A DNA stretch of 17,088 nt from Methanobacteriota archaeon (GTDB lineage: Archaea; Hydrothermarchaeota; Hydrothermarchaeia; Hydrothermarchaeales; BMS3B), in the NCBI GenBank assembly GCA_003229935.1, contig QIGD01000035.1:1-17088 (forward strand), in the 5' to 3' direction. Of the stretch, positions 6,446-12,220 are shown piece after piece. Numbering within the stretch: position 1 is the first letter of the stretch; each line of letters starts with the position of its first letter. The notes beneath the pieces are model-generated. The model made no database searches. It was not told where the DNA came from and worked only from the letters and a program-made list of their open reading frames with translations. Made by a program: the position numbers and the translations under genes.

Positions 6446-7099
6446 ATGAATACAATTGGTATAAGTTTATTTGCAACAGATAGAAAGGGCCTGCTAAGGG
6501 ACATATCAACGATTATTGCTGGGCTAGATATTAATATTACATATATACAGCAGTTTTTGAAAGATGATGAAGTTCAGATATATTTTGAACTTTCTGATGT
6601 CAGAAATGTGGAAGAGCTAAAAAAACTTTTGGAAAATATTGATAGTGTCGTCGAAGTTGAAGTTAATAGAACATTTGAAGAGATATATGGTAAGAGAGTG
6701 ATTGTTGTTGGCGGAGGTGCTCAGGTTTCGCAGGTTGTCCTTGGCGCTGTTAGCGAGGCTGACAGGCACAACCTAAGAGGAGAGAGAATAAGCGTAGACA
6801 CAATTCCACTTGCCGGAGAGGAGAAGATAGCTGAAGCTGTGAATGCTGTGGGAAGGCTTCACAGAGCTGCTGTACTTGTTCTTGCAGGCTCTCTCATGGG
6901 AGGTGAAATAACAAAAGCAGTGCAGGAGCTGAAAGCTGATTATGGTATTCCCGTAATCTCCCTGAATATGGCAGGCTCGGTTCCTAATGTAGTTGATATT
7001 GTTGTCACTGACCCTGTTCAAGCAGGTGTTCTTGCTATCATGGTTATATCAAGCACTGCCAGATTCGATTTTAATAAAGTAAAAGGTAGAAAATTCTAA
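6446..7099 (+). CDS. ACT domain protein with C-terminal DUF5612-type domain
   Basis: 217 residues. An N-terminal ACT domain (residues 1-75, GISLFATDRKGLLRDISTII) is the fold that binds amino acids and regulates enzymes. A second alpha/beta domain (about 83-217) begins RVIVVGGGAQVSQVVLGAVSEA and includes VLVLAGSLMGGEITKA and SVPNVVDIVVTDPVQAG. I recognise this architecture as the ACT-DUF5612 proteins of methanogenic archaea; the second domain has no established function. It starts 4 nt after the KaiC-like gene, so the two form an operon, perhaps linking ligand sensing to the ATPase (inference). Confidence 0.8.
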   Translation: MNTIGISLFATDRKGLLRDISTIIAGLDINITYIQQFLKDDEVQIYFELSDVRNVEELKKLLENIDSVVEVEVNRTFEEIYGKRVIVVGGGAQVSQVVLGAVSEADRHNLRGERISVDTIPLAGEEKIAEAVNAVGRLHRAAVLVLAGSLMGGEITKAVQELKADYGIPVISLNMAGSVPNVVDIVVTDPVQAGVLAIMVISSTARFDFNKVKGRKF

Positions 7100-7182
7100 T
7101 AACTATACTAATATCTGTATAAAATCCATTATTTCCTGATTCCTTTGAATATTTAAATTTTAAATGAATGTTACGATATTGT

Positions 7183-7224
7183 GAGCGGGAAAGCCCACGA
7201 ACTTTAGTCGTGGAAGTATGTCAG
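7183..7224 (+). mobile_element. Solitary IS200/IS605-type right end (hairpin)
   Basis: The segment carries GCCCACGAACTTTAGTCGTGG followed by AAGTATGTCAG. The stem is CCACGA (7195-7200) with TCGTGG (7208-7213) around a 7-nt loop. This is the typical right end of IS1341/tnpB elements, where the 3' end of tnpB and its guide RNA scaffold lie. A second copy with the same sequence occurs at 9664-9839. No tnpB or tnpA is present on its left, so this is a remnant or a decayed element. Confidence 0.6.
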
Positions 7225-7293
7225 AGAAGGTTATTAAATAAAAAGTATCCAGATATAAAGGTTGTAGAAGGTACTCATGGACATGAATTATAA
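7225..7293 (+). pseudogene. Possible orphan C-terminal coding tail
   Basis: In frame from 7225 the sequence reads RRLLNKKYPDIKVVEGTHGH followed by EL and a TAA, immediately after the IS605-type end. The amino-acid composition looks protein-like, as if an element truncated a gene from its 5' side. Family not recognised and the stretch is short, so chance is possible. Confidence 0.2.
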
Positions 7294-7332
7294 TTCTTTA
7301 AAAATTTATTTGCTGGTTACCTATTATAAATC
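7285..7332 (+). promoter_or_regulatory. thi4 promoter region with two TATA candidates and a palindrome
   Basis: TATA candidate 1 is TTTAAAAATTTA (7297-7308), giving a transcript start near 7328 with the Shine-Dalgarno AAGGTGAG (7343-7350) in the leader. Candidate 2 is ATTATAAATC (7323-7332), centred 26 bases from the ATG, which would be leaderless. A perfect 12-bp palindrome, GAATTATAATTC (7285-7296), abuts candidate 1 and could be an operator for a thiamine-responsive repressor (inference). Confidence 0.45.
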
Positions 7333-7353
7333 TTAAAAGGTCAAGGTGAGAAT

Positions 7354-8136
7354 ATGCTATTTGACAAGATTGAAGAAAAAGATGTTACAAAAGCTATAGT
7401 TGAAGGTTTTTCAGCGATGCTTTCTGAGCACACTGAAAATGATGTTATCATTGTTGGAGGAGGCCCAAGCGGTCTTGTTGCAGGAAGAGAGCTGGCAAAG
7501 AAAGGAGTTAAAACCTTAATCGTTGAGAGGAATAACTATCTTGGCGGTGGCTTCTGGATAGGTGGCTATCTCATGAATAAAATCACTGTGAGAGCACCGG
7601 GTAACACTGTGCTTGACGAAATAGGTGTGCCCTATGAAGAGTATATCAAGGGGCTTTATGTTACAGACGGACCTCATGCCTGCTCAAAACTCATAGGCGC
7701 TGCCTGTGATGCAGGTGTAAAAATTCTCAATATGACAAAGGTTGACGATGTGGTTCTCAGAGAGAAAAACAGAGTTGCAGGTGTTGTTATAAACTGGACA
7801 CCAGTATCCGCTCTTCCAAGAGAAATTACCTGCGTCGACCCTGTGTCTCTCCAGAGCAAAGTTGTTATCGATGCCACTGGTCATGATGCAGAAGTCGTCA
7901 AGTCGCTTGTTTCCAGAGGATTTATGAAAGCAAAAGGCTTTGGTGCCATGTGGGTTGAGAAGAGCGAGGATGCAATAGTAGAATATACAGGCGAAGCCTA
8001 TCCAGGGCTTATTGTCTCAGGTATGGCAGTTTCAACAGTTTATGGTTTGCCAAGAATGGGCCCAACCTTTGGAGCGATGCTACTATCAGGTAAAAAAGCT
8101 GCTGATGCTGCGTTAGACATTCTAAATGAACAATAA
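7354..8136 (+). CDS. thi4: Thiamine thiazole synthase Thi4, cysteine-bearing type
   Basis: Makes the adenylated thiazole moiety of thiamine from NAD and glycine. 260 residues, typical archaeal length. N-terminal Rossmann motif VIIVGGGPSGLVAGREL (31-47), acidic VERN end of beta 2, GGGFWIGGYL, and the C-terminal FAD/NAD-family block LPRMGPTFGAMLLSGKKAA. In ITCVDP (158-163) Cys160 aligns with yeast Thi4 Cys205, the residue that donates its sulfur in a single-turnover reaction; in Methanocaldococcus that position is His and free sulfide is used. So this copy may be a suicide enzyme (inference from alignment by eye). It overlaps the next gene by 11 bases. Confidence 0.93.
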   Translation: MLFDKIEEKDVTKAIVEGFSAMLSEHTENDVIIVGGGPSGLVAGRELAKKGVKTLIVERNNYLGGGFWIGGYLMNKITVRAPGNTVLDEIGVPYEEYIKGLYVTDGPHACSKLIGAACDAGVKILNMTKVDDVVLREKNRVAGVVINWTPVSALPREITCVDPVSLQSKVVIDATGHDAEVVKSLVSRGFMKAKGFGAMWVEKSEDAIVEYTGEAYPGLIVSGMAVSTVYGLPRMGPTFGAMLLSGKKAADAALDILNEQ

Positions 8137-8911
8137 AGTTTTCCTATATGGCAGTGGTGATACAGAAGTAGACCTAGAAGAACTGGGTATCTACCTCAAA
8201 AGAATTTTTATGGTTGAACCTGAGCTCAGGGGAGATTTTTTTTCATATTTTGGTTCTGACTCAGAGCATATAGCTGAGAGAATAGCTGAACTTAGAGTTG
8301 TTGATATATCAAAGCCATTCAGGAAAAATGAACCTTTTCCTCTCGAAGTCAAACTGGAGAGAGAGATTATAAAAGGGAAGAAAGCATCAGGACTTCTGTA
8401 TGACGGGTTTTATTTTATGGAGTTTATGAGAGATATAATTCCTGAGAAGGAGAGGAAAAACTTCCACCTTTATATAACCGACAGGCTTCTTGGCACCTTT
8501 GATGATATTGATGCGCGCTACCATGCCAGAACAATAATTTTAGGTTACCCCTGTATTGTCTCAACCTCAGGTATAGTAGAGGCTCCGGCAAAACCCCGGG
8601 AATATTATATTGAAAAGGGTCTATTAAAAGGTGTTGACGAACTAATAAGACTTAAGGAGAACTATAGAAACAGATTTATAGACTATGGCGATAGAAGAAT
8701 GCAAAAGGTTGTAGAGGGTTACTCTGCCATGGCGGTTTTCTACCACTACCTCGGTGAAGTTTTCTGTACAAGCAAAAAATGCAGGCTTTACAATGCTCAC
8801 TGGCAGGAGGAACTTATTGAAGCCCAGCTTTCCGAACCAGATTTCTGCACAGAGCATGAAGAAATGCGTGAATTACTCCTCATGGAAGGGGACTTCCTGC
8901 CTGAAAGTTAA
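8126..8911 (+). CDS. Archaemetzincin-like (DUF6775-type) protein, catalytic HE pair absent
   Basis: 261 residues. The C-terminal region has H207-x2-G210-x3-C214-x4-C219 and then C241-x2-H244, closely following the archaemetzincin pattern HExxHxxGx3Cx4C...CxxC. At the first two positions of that motif, however, it has Ala203-Val204 (AVFYHYLGEVFC) instead of His-Glu, so ordinary zinc peptidase chemistry looks lost while the Cys-rich structural zinc site remains. Upstream blocks FHLYITDRLLGTFDDID and IILGYPCIVSTSGIVEA match the fold's beta strands. I believe this corresponds to the DUF6775 'putative metallopeptidase' family. No Shine-Dalgarno; starts inside thi4, hence translationally coupled to it. 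Confidence 0.7.
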   Translation: MNNKVFLYGSGDTEVDLEELGIYLKRIFMVEPELRGDFFSYFGSDSEHIAERIAELRVVDISKPFRKNEPFPLEVKLEREIIKGKKASGLLYDGFYFMEFMRDIIPEKERKNFHLYITDRLLGTFDDIDARYHARTIILGYPCIVSTSGIVEAPAKPREYYIEKGLLKGVDELIRLKENYRNRFIDYGDRRMQKVVEGYSAMAVFYHYLGEVFCTSKKCRLYNAHWQEELIEAQLSEPDFCTEHEEMRELLLMEGDFLPES

Positions 8912-8921
8912 AAAGTGTAAT

Positions 8922-8938
8922 CGAAAAGATATTATATG
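8922..8938 (+). promoter_or_regulatory. BRE/TATA promoter of the small exported-protein gene
   Basis: CGAAAA (BRE-like, 8922-8927) followed by ATTATATG (8931-8938), centred 25 bases upstream of the ATG at 8959, predicting a leaderless transcript. Confidence 0.6.
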
Positions 8939-8958
8939 TAACACTTTAAATTAAGTCT

Positions 8959-9348
8959 ATGCGCATTCTGTATATTTTGGTCCTCTTACTCCTTATCCCA
9001 GGATGCACTCTGGTGGGAAAGGCACATGAAATCAAGGTCTCTGTGAATGTTATTCCAAGCAAGGTGAGTATCAATTATAACAAATATATAGAAATGAATG
9101 TGGTGGTTCTTAATATAGGTAGCAAAACAGTTACAGCCAATATAGATGCTGGAAATACAGAGGGACTGGTTATTATCAAGCCGGAAAGAGCTACCGTAAC
9201 TCTGAAACCTCAGGAAAGCAGAATTTTGGGTTTTAAGGCGAAACTTGAAGAGAGCGCTCTCCCTGGAAATTATATTGTGGATATTATTGGAAAAACAAAT
9301 GATGGAGATACAGTTGTTACGAAAGCAAATCTTATGGTTACTGAATAA
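8959..9348 (+). CDS. Small exported protein with Ig-like beta domain, possible lipoprotein
   Basis: 129 residues. An N-terminal hydrophobic segment (residues 3-14, ILYILVLLLLIP) is followed by GC16, a lipobox-like site although Pro at -2 is unusual; cleavage after the GKA at 20-22 is the alternative. The rest (about 25-127) is a beta-rich domain with MNVVVLNIGSKTVTANID, VTLKPQESRILGFKAKL and LPGNYIVDIIGKTNDGD, resembling CARDB/NEW3-type Ig-like domains that bind or space surface proteins. No catalytic residues. Transcribed from its own promoter, with tRNA genes next. Function not known. Confidence 0.65.
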   Translation: MRILYILVLLLLIPGCTLVGKAHEIKVSVNVIPSKVSINYNKYIEMNVVVLNIGSKTVTANIDAGNTEGLVIIKPERATVTLKPQESRILGFKAKLEESALPGNYIVDIIGKTNDGDTVVTKANLMVTE

Positions 9349-9354
9349 TTACAA

Positions 9355-9364
9355 TTTTATATGG
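9355..9364 (+). promoter_or_regulatory. TATA box of the tRNA-Val gene
   Basis: TTTTATATGG is centred 32 bases upstream of the first tRNA base, giving a leader of a few nucleotides, as usual for archaeal tRNA genes. Confidence 0.45.
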
Positions 9365-9391
9365 TTAATGTTCTCACATCAATTCTACGGG

Positions 9392-9465
9392 GGGCCCGTA
9401 GTCTAGTTGGTTATGACGTCGCCTTGACACGGCGGAGATCCGGAGTTCAAATCTCCGCGGGCCCA
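9392..9465 (+). tRNA. tRNA-Val (GAC)
   Basis: All arms are present: acceptor GGGCCCG/CGGGCCC, D-stem GTC/GAC with TGG loop, anticodon stem TCGCC/GGCGG (one U-G pair) with loop TTGACAC and anticodon GAC (9426-9428), T-arm CGGAG-TTCAAAT-CTCCG, discriminator A (9465). CCA is not encoded. No intron. Confidence 0.95.
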
Positions 9466-9481
9466 ATTTTACCTTACCCAT

Positions 9482-9556
9482 GGCCACGGTAGTGTAGCAT
9501 GGTTAGCACTAGGGACTGTGGATCCCTTAGCCCGAGTTCAAATCTCGGCCGTGGCC
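9482..9556 (+). tRNA. tRNA-His (GTG) with encoded G-1
   Basis: Acceptor GCCACGG (9483-9489) pairs with CCGTGGC (9549-9555); the extra G-1 at 9482 faces C73 at 9556, the histidine identity pair, so U8 falls correctly at 9490. Anticodon stem AGGGA/TCCCT, loop CTGTGGA with anticodon GTG (9518-9520), T-arm CCGAG-TTCAAAT-CTCGG. No CCA and no intron. Sixteen bases after tRNA-Val, so probably one transcript; T6 at 9578-9583 may terminate it. Confidence 0.95.
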
Positions 9557-9577
9557 CTCAAATCCAAGAATATTGCC

Positions 9578-9607
9578 TTTTTTCTAGCATTATTGTATTA
9601 TTTTTTC
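9578..9607 (+). terminator. T-rich terminator after the tRNA pair
   Basis: TTTTTT at 9578-9583 and a second T-run at 9600-9606 follow tRNA-His by about 20 bases. No hairpin is seen. Confidence 0.4.
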
Positions 9608-9663
9608 CATGCTCTTGACCATAAGACTGCATTACCTCAACTGTAGCTTTTTACAATATTCTT

Positions 9664-9839
9664 AAGCAGAAAGTCCACGAACTTTAGAGGCTGTCCGACA
9701 ATTACTCTCAGTAATATAAAGACTGCTTATTTTAGACAATAAAGGCTAAATTTAGCTTATTTCTTGGCTAAATTTAGCTTATTTCTTCTAGTATTTTTGA
9801 TTACGGGACAGCCTCTTTAGTCGTGGGAGTATGTCAGAA
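9664..9839 (+). mobile_element. Second IS605-type right end, split by a MITE
   Basis: Left part AAGTCCACGAACTTTAG (9671-9687) and right part CTTTAGTCGTGGGAGTATG (9815-9833) then TCAG rebuild the same hairpin end found at 7183-7224 when the 127-bp insert between them is removed. The restored stem is CCACGA/TCGTGG. No tnpB is adjacent, so this too is a solo end. Confidence 0.6.
9688..9814 (+). mobile_element. 127-bp MITE with 6-bp target duplication
   Basis: Terminal inverted repeats AGGCTGTCC (9688-9696) and GGACAGCCT (9806-9814), with weaker matching further in. It is flanked by CTTTAG direct repeats (9682-9687 and 9815-9820); the uninterrupted homologous site at 7202-7207 has one CTTTAG, which proves insertion. 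A 10-bp TIR with a 4-bp TTTA duplication fits equally. Inside, an exact 22-bp unit is repeated in tandem (9744-9765, 9766-9787), each containing the palindrome GCTAAATTTAGC. It has no coding capacity, so it depends on a transposase elsewhere. Confidence 0.75.
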
Positions 9840-9851
9840 TAGCTCAATATA

Positions 9852-10933
9852 TAGCCCATCCGATTTCTCCTGAGCGCTAAGTTAGATATATGCAGGCCCA
9901 ACTCTTATTATACATGACTCGTAAAACAGAAATTATTCGACATATTCCTGAGGCAGAACTTGAGCAGCTCTATCGGGAGGAGAAAAACACCCGAATAAAG
10001 GAGCGATTACAGACCATACTGCTCCTGTACAGAGGGTATCGGGCTGATGAGACGGCAGAGATACTACGACGAGGTTATGCTACCGTGAGACGGTGGAAGG
10101 ATGCCTGGAATAAGGGTGGTTACGAGGGTTTGAAGCCTAATTTCACAGGGGGTTACAAGCCCATGATTTCTTCGTCCGTATGGGATGAAATCATAGAAGA
10201 GATAAAAGACAAGGCCATGACCCTGAAGGATGTACAGGTCTACGTGAATACGAAATATGGTACTAATTACGCGTACACCAGTGTCTGGGACTGGATAAGG
10301 AAGAAGAAAAAAGTCCCTTATGGCAAGCCCTATCTGAGGGATATAAGGAGGCCTGAGGATGCCGAGGAGATTTTAAAAAAACATCGGCAAAGCCTTGAGT
10401 GATATTGAAGAGGAACCCATCATTGGTTTTTGTGACGAGAGTGCCTTTTATCCCTGTATGAATAGCAGGCGAGTTCTCAATACAAAGATAGCAAAGTGCA
10501 GGACAGACAAGAAGAAGATTGCTGTCTTTGGAACAATGCTCATGAATGGGAATGACGTGGCGATGCTAAGTGAGGATTCAAAGGCTGTAGATTTTATCAG
10601 ATTTCTCGAGACTGTAAGAATAGAGAATCCTAAAAGGACAGTAGTTTTGATACTGGACAACGCCAAAATACACCATGCAATAGTTACACAAAAGCGGGAT
10701 GCAAAAAACTTAACATCATACTGGTCCATCTACCCCCTTATTCACCTGACTTGAATCCCATAGAGTTCGCATGGAAAGATGGCAAAAAAAAATTAAGAAT
10801 GCTGGATTTAGACAGCATAATAGAAAACGTTGAATGCACACTCACGAAAATAATGAAATAAATAAAAACAGGATACTCAGGAACATGGATGAAGAAGTTT
10901 GACATAACGCTCAGAGGTTGTTAAATTGATTAT
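9852..10933 (+). mobile_element. IS630-family insertion sequence (approximate ends)
   Basis: About 1.08 kb. Terminal inverted repeats are seen as CTGAGCGCTAAGTTAGAT (9870-9887) and GTTTGACATAACGCTCAG (10897-10914; reverse complement CTGAGCGTTATGTCAAAC). The outer ends are poorly conserved; the right boundary near 10933 is supported by where identity with the second copy (13564-13670) stops. IS630 elements duplicate a TA; both sides are TA-rich, so the exact TA pair cannot be fixed. It carries a frameshifted transposase. Confidence 0.65.
9890..10918 (+). pseudogene. IS630-family transposase, frameshifted
   Basis: Cut-and-paste DDE transposase in three frames. Part A (9890-10402, or from ATG 9914): helix-turn-helix region with TRIKERLQTILLLYRGYRADETAEIL and a second DNA-binding half. 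Part B (about 10384-10705): IIGFCDES (first D) and VVLILDNAKIHHA (second D). Part C (from about 10709): HLPPYSPDLNPIEFAWK (catalytic E). A-to-B needs a +1 shift at A7 (10375-10381), and B-to-C needs one extra base at A6 (10703-10708). In addition, a TAA near 10859 interrupts the tail that in the second copy reads KERKTGYSGTWMKKFDITL. Either decayed, or homopolymer sequencing errors; a programmed shift at the first site is possible. Confidence 0.8.
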
Positions 10934-10941
10934 ATATCGGT

Positions 10942-11553
10942 ATGAAACTTGTGCTTGCGATAAGTTATCTTTCACTCAAACCTCTAAGCTTTCTGATTTA
11001 TGAGGGCTCGCTAGGAGATGCGAAGATTTTTGATTATATTGTAAAGGAGTTGATTCGAAGGCGAACCCTCCACAAAGGCAGTACTCTCGTCCTGGACAAA
11101 GGCTTCTACAGTTATCTCCATTATGTTGAAGGTATAGCCAGATTCAAGATTGTTCCGTTGATATTCCCGAAGAAGAATTTCAACCTGAATAGAGCTCTGG
11201 GAATGATAAGTTATCCCCTGGAGGTATTCAATGGGAAGCCAGCTTATGTGGAAGAGAAAAAGCATTTTTATAACTCTCTGGTGCTGGAGTTCAAGGAGAA
11301 AATATGCAGATGGAAGGATTTCAAACCTATCCGGTCAATCATCGAGGACATCTTTAAGTTAACAAAGAATTCTTTCGTTTTTTCCAAATTACACCGCTAC
11401 ACAATGCGTTCTGTAGAAAAAACATGTGCTCTGTGTGTCCTTTTAACCTGCGTAGTCATTTCACTGGGAATTAACCATATGTTCAAACTACACTCCACCA
11501 AACGTCAATATCATGTTTTTGATACCAAATATAGTGATTTTCTGTATGTATAA
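10942..11553 (+). pseudogene. C-terminal half of an IS4-like DDE transposase
   Basis: 203 residues as an open frame, but it starts in mid-domain: KLVLAISYLSLKPLSFLIYEGSLGDAK is the region after the first catalytic Asp. The second Asp is in STLVLDKGFYSYLHY and the Glu in RSIIEDIFKLTKNSF, followed by the conserved LHRYTMRSVEK helix and a hydrophobic tail. The N-terminal part is missing and the fragment begins right at the IS630 right end, so IS630 or an associated deletion removed it. The frame is otherwise intact. The exact IS family (IS4/IS5/ISNCY-type) is uncertain. Confidence 0.7.
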
Positions 11554-11690
11554 CTACTATATTCGTTACAAATGAAGCGAAATCTGTTCAGCGAGCATGC
11601 CATTGGAGTTAAGTGTGAATCTATGGGGAATTAATTCAAAAGAAGACCTGCAGAAACTTGCTGAACGATGACTCCAGCGAGGACCCTAAT

Positions 11691-11730
11691 CACTTATCCA
11701 TTTACTAAATAGACAGTCGATGGGTAAGTG
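11691..11730. repeat. 11-bp inverted repeat in the gap after the IS debris
   Basis: CACTTATCCAT (11691-11701) and ATGGGTAAGTG (11720-11730) form an 11-bp stem with one T-G pair and an 18-nt loop. It lies just beyond the stop of the minus-strand membrane protein gene; it could be a terminator hairpin or a leftover transposon end. The rest of 11554-11753 holds no gene I can support; a short open frame at 11576-11671 is coding-like but unrecognised. Confidence 0.4.
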
Positions 11731-11753
11731 GATAATCGTGCCATCAGGAAATT

Positions 11754-12167
11754 TTACTTGATATATTGCCTTTCCACTACATGACTATGCAGCCATAAGA
11801 AAAGGACGAGGAACAAAGTTCCAATCAAAAATAAAAACCCATAACTCGGCAGGCTCAAAAGTTCTATGATTATCTGAGCCACTAATAGACTAATAATCAT
11901 AACGCTCAGCTGCTGCTTTTTAAACAAGAGAATACAACCTCCAATTAGCAACCAAGAAATAGTAAAGATTACAACGAACAATATGGGCAGTCCGGGTCTG
12001 CTATGATGACTATATTCAATGCTTAATATGAAAATATAAAACAGCCCCATAAATATACTATATGTCCCAATCGGAAATAAATGAGATACCGAAGTTCCGT
12101 TTCTTCTCTTATTGTTTACAACTTTATTTTCCAATTCTTCTATCCTCCTTTTTGTTATTCCTTTCAT
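11754..12167 (-). CDS. Small multi-spanning membrane protein, unknown function
   Basis: 137 residues from the ATG at 12167; a TTG two codons upstream is less likely. A charged cytoplasmic-type N terminus (KGITKRRIEELENKVVNNKRR) is followed by about four hydrophobic segments (roughly residues 33-48, 60-80, 87-105 and 110-128). No motif recognised. The TATA-like CTATAATATAT (complement of 12203-12213) predicts a short leader of about 14 nt. AT-rich and lying between transposon debris and a secreted protein gene, so it may be accessory DNA. Confidence 0.6.
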   Translation of the reverse strand: MKGITKRRIEELENKVVNNKRRNGTSVSHLFPIGTYSIFMGLFYIFILSIEYSHHSRPGLPILFVVIFTISWLLIGGCILLFKKQQLSVMIISLLVAQIIIELLSLPSYGFLFLIGTLFLVLFLWLHSHVVERQYIK

Positions 12168-12202
12168 ATTCAAAAAGATATCACTTTCAGGAGTAGAGCG
12201 AT

Positions 12203-12213
12203 ATATTATAGCG
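12203..12213 (-). promoter_or_regulatory. TATA box of the small membrane protein gene
   Basis: Minus strand CTATAATATAT, about 40 bases upstream of the ATG at 12167. It lies right after the upstream secreted-protein gene in the same direction, which starts a separate transcript. Confidence 0.4.
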
Positions 12214-12220
12214 TATTTAA

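Noticed and set aside
9744..9787. Tandem 22-bp repeats as a CRISPR array
   Set aside because: There are only two units, directly adjacent without spacers, and they lie inside a MITE.
9682..9820. CTTTAG repeats and flanking hairpin halves as a tRNA-linked integration (att) site
   Set aside because: The direct repeats are explained as MITE target duplication, and no tRNA 3' end is duplicated in the window.
11576..11671. Short frame ending in WGINSKEDLQKLAER as a gene
   Set aside because: It is coding-like, but under 32 codons, unrecognised, and without promoter or ribosome binding site; more likely a fragment left by the surrounding transposons.
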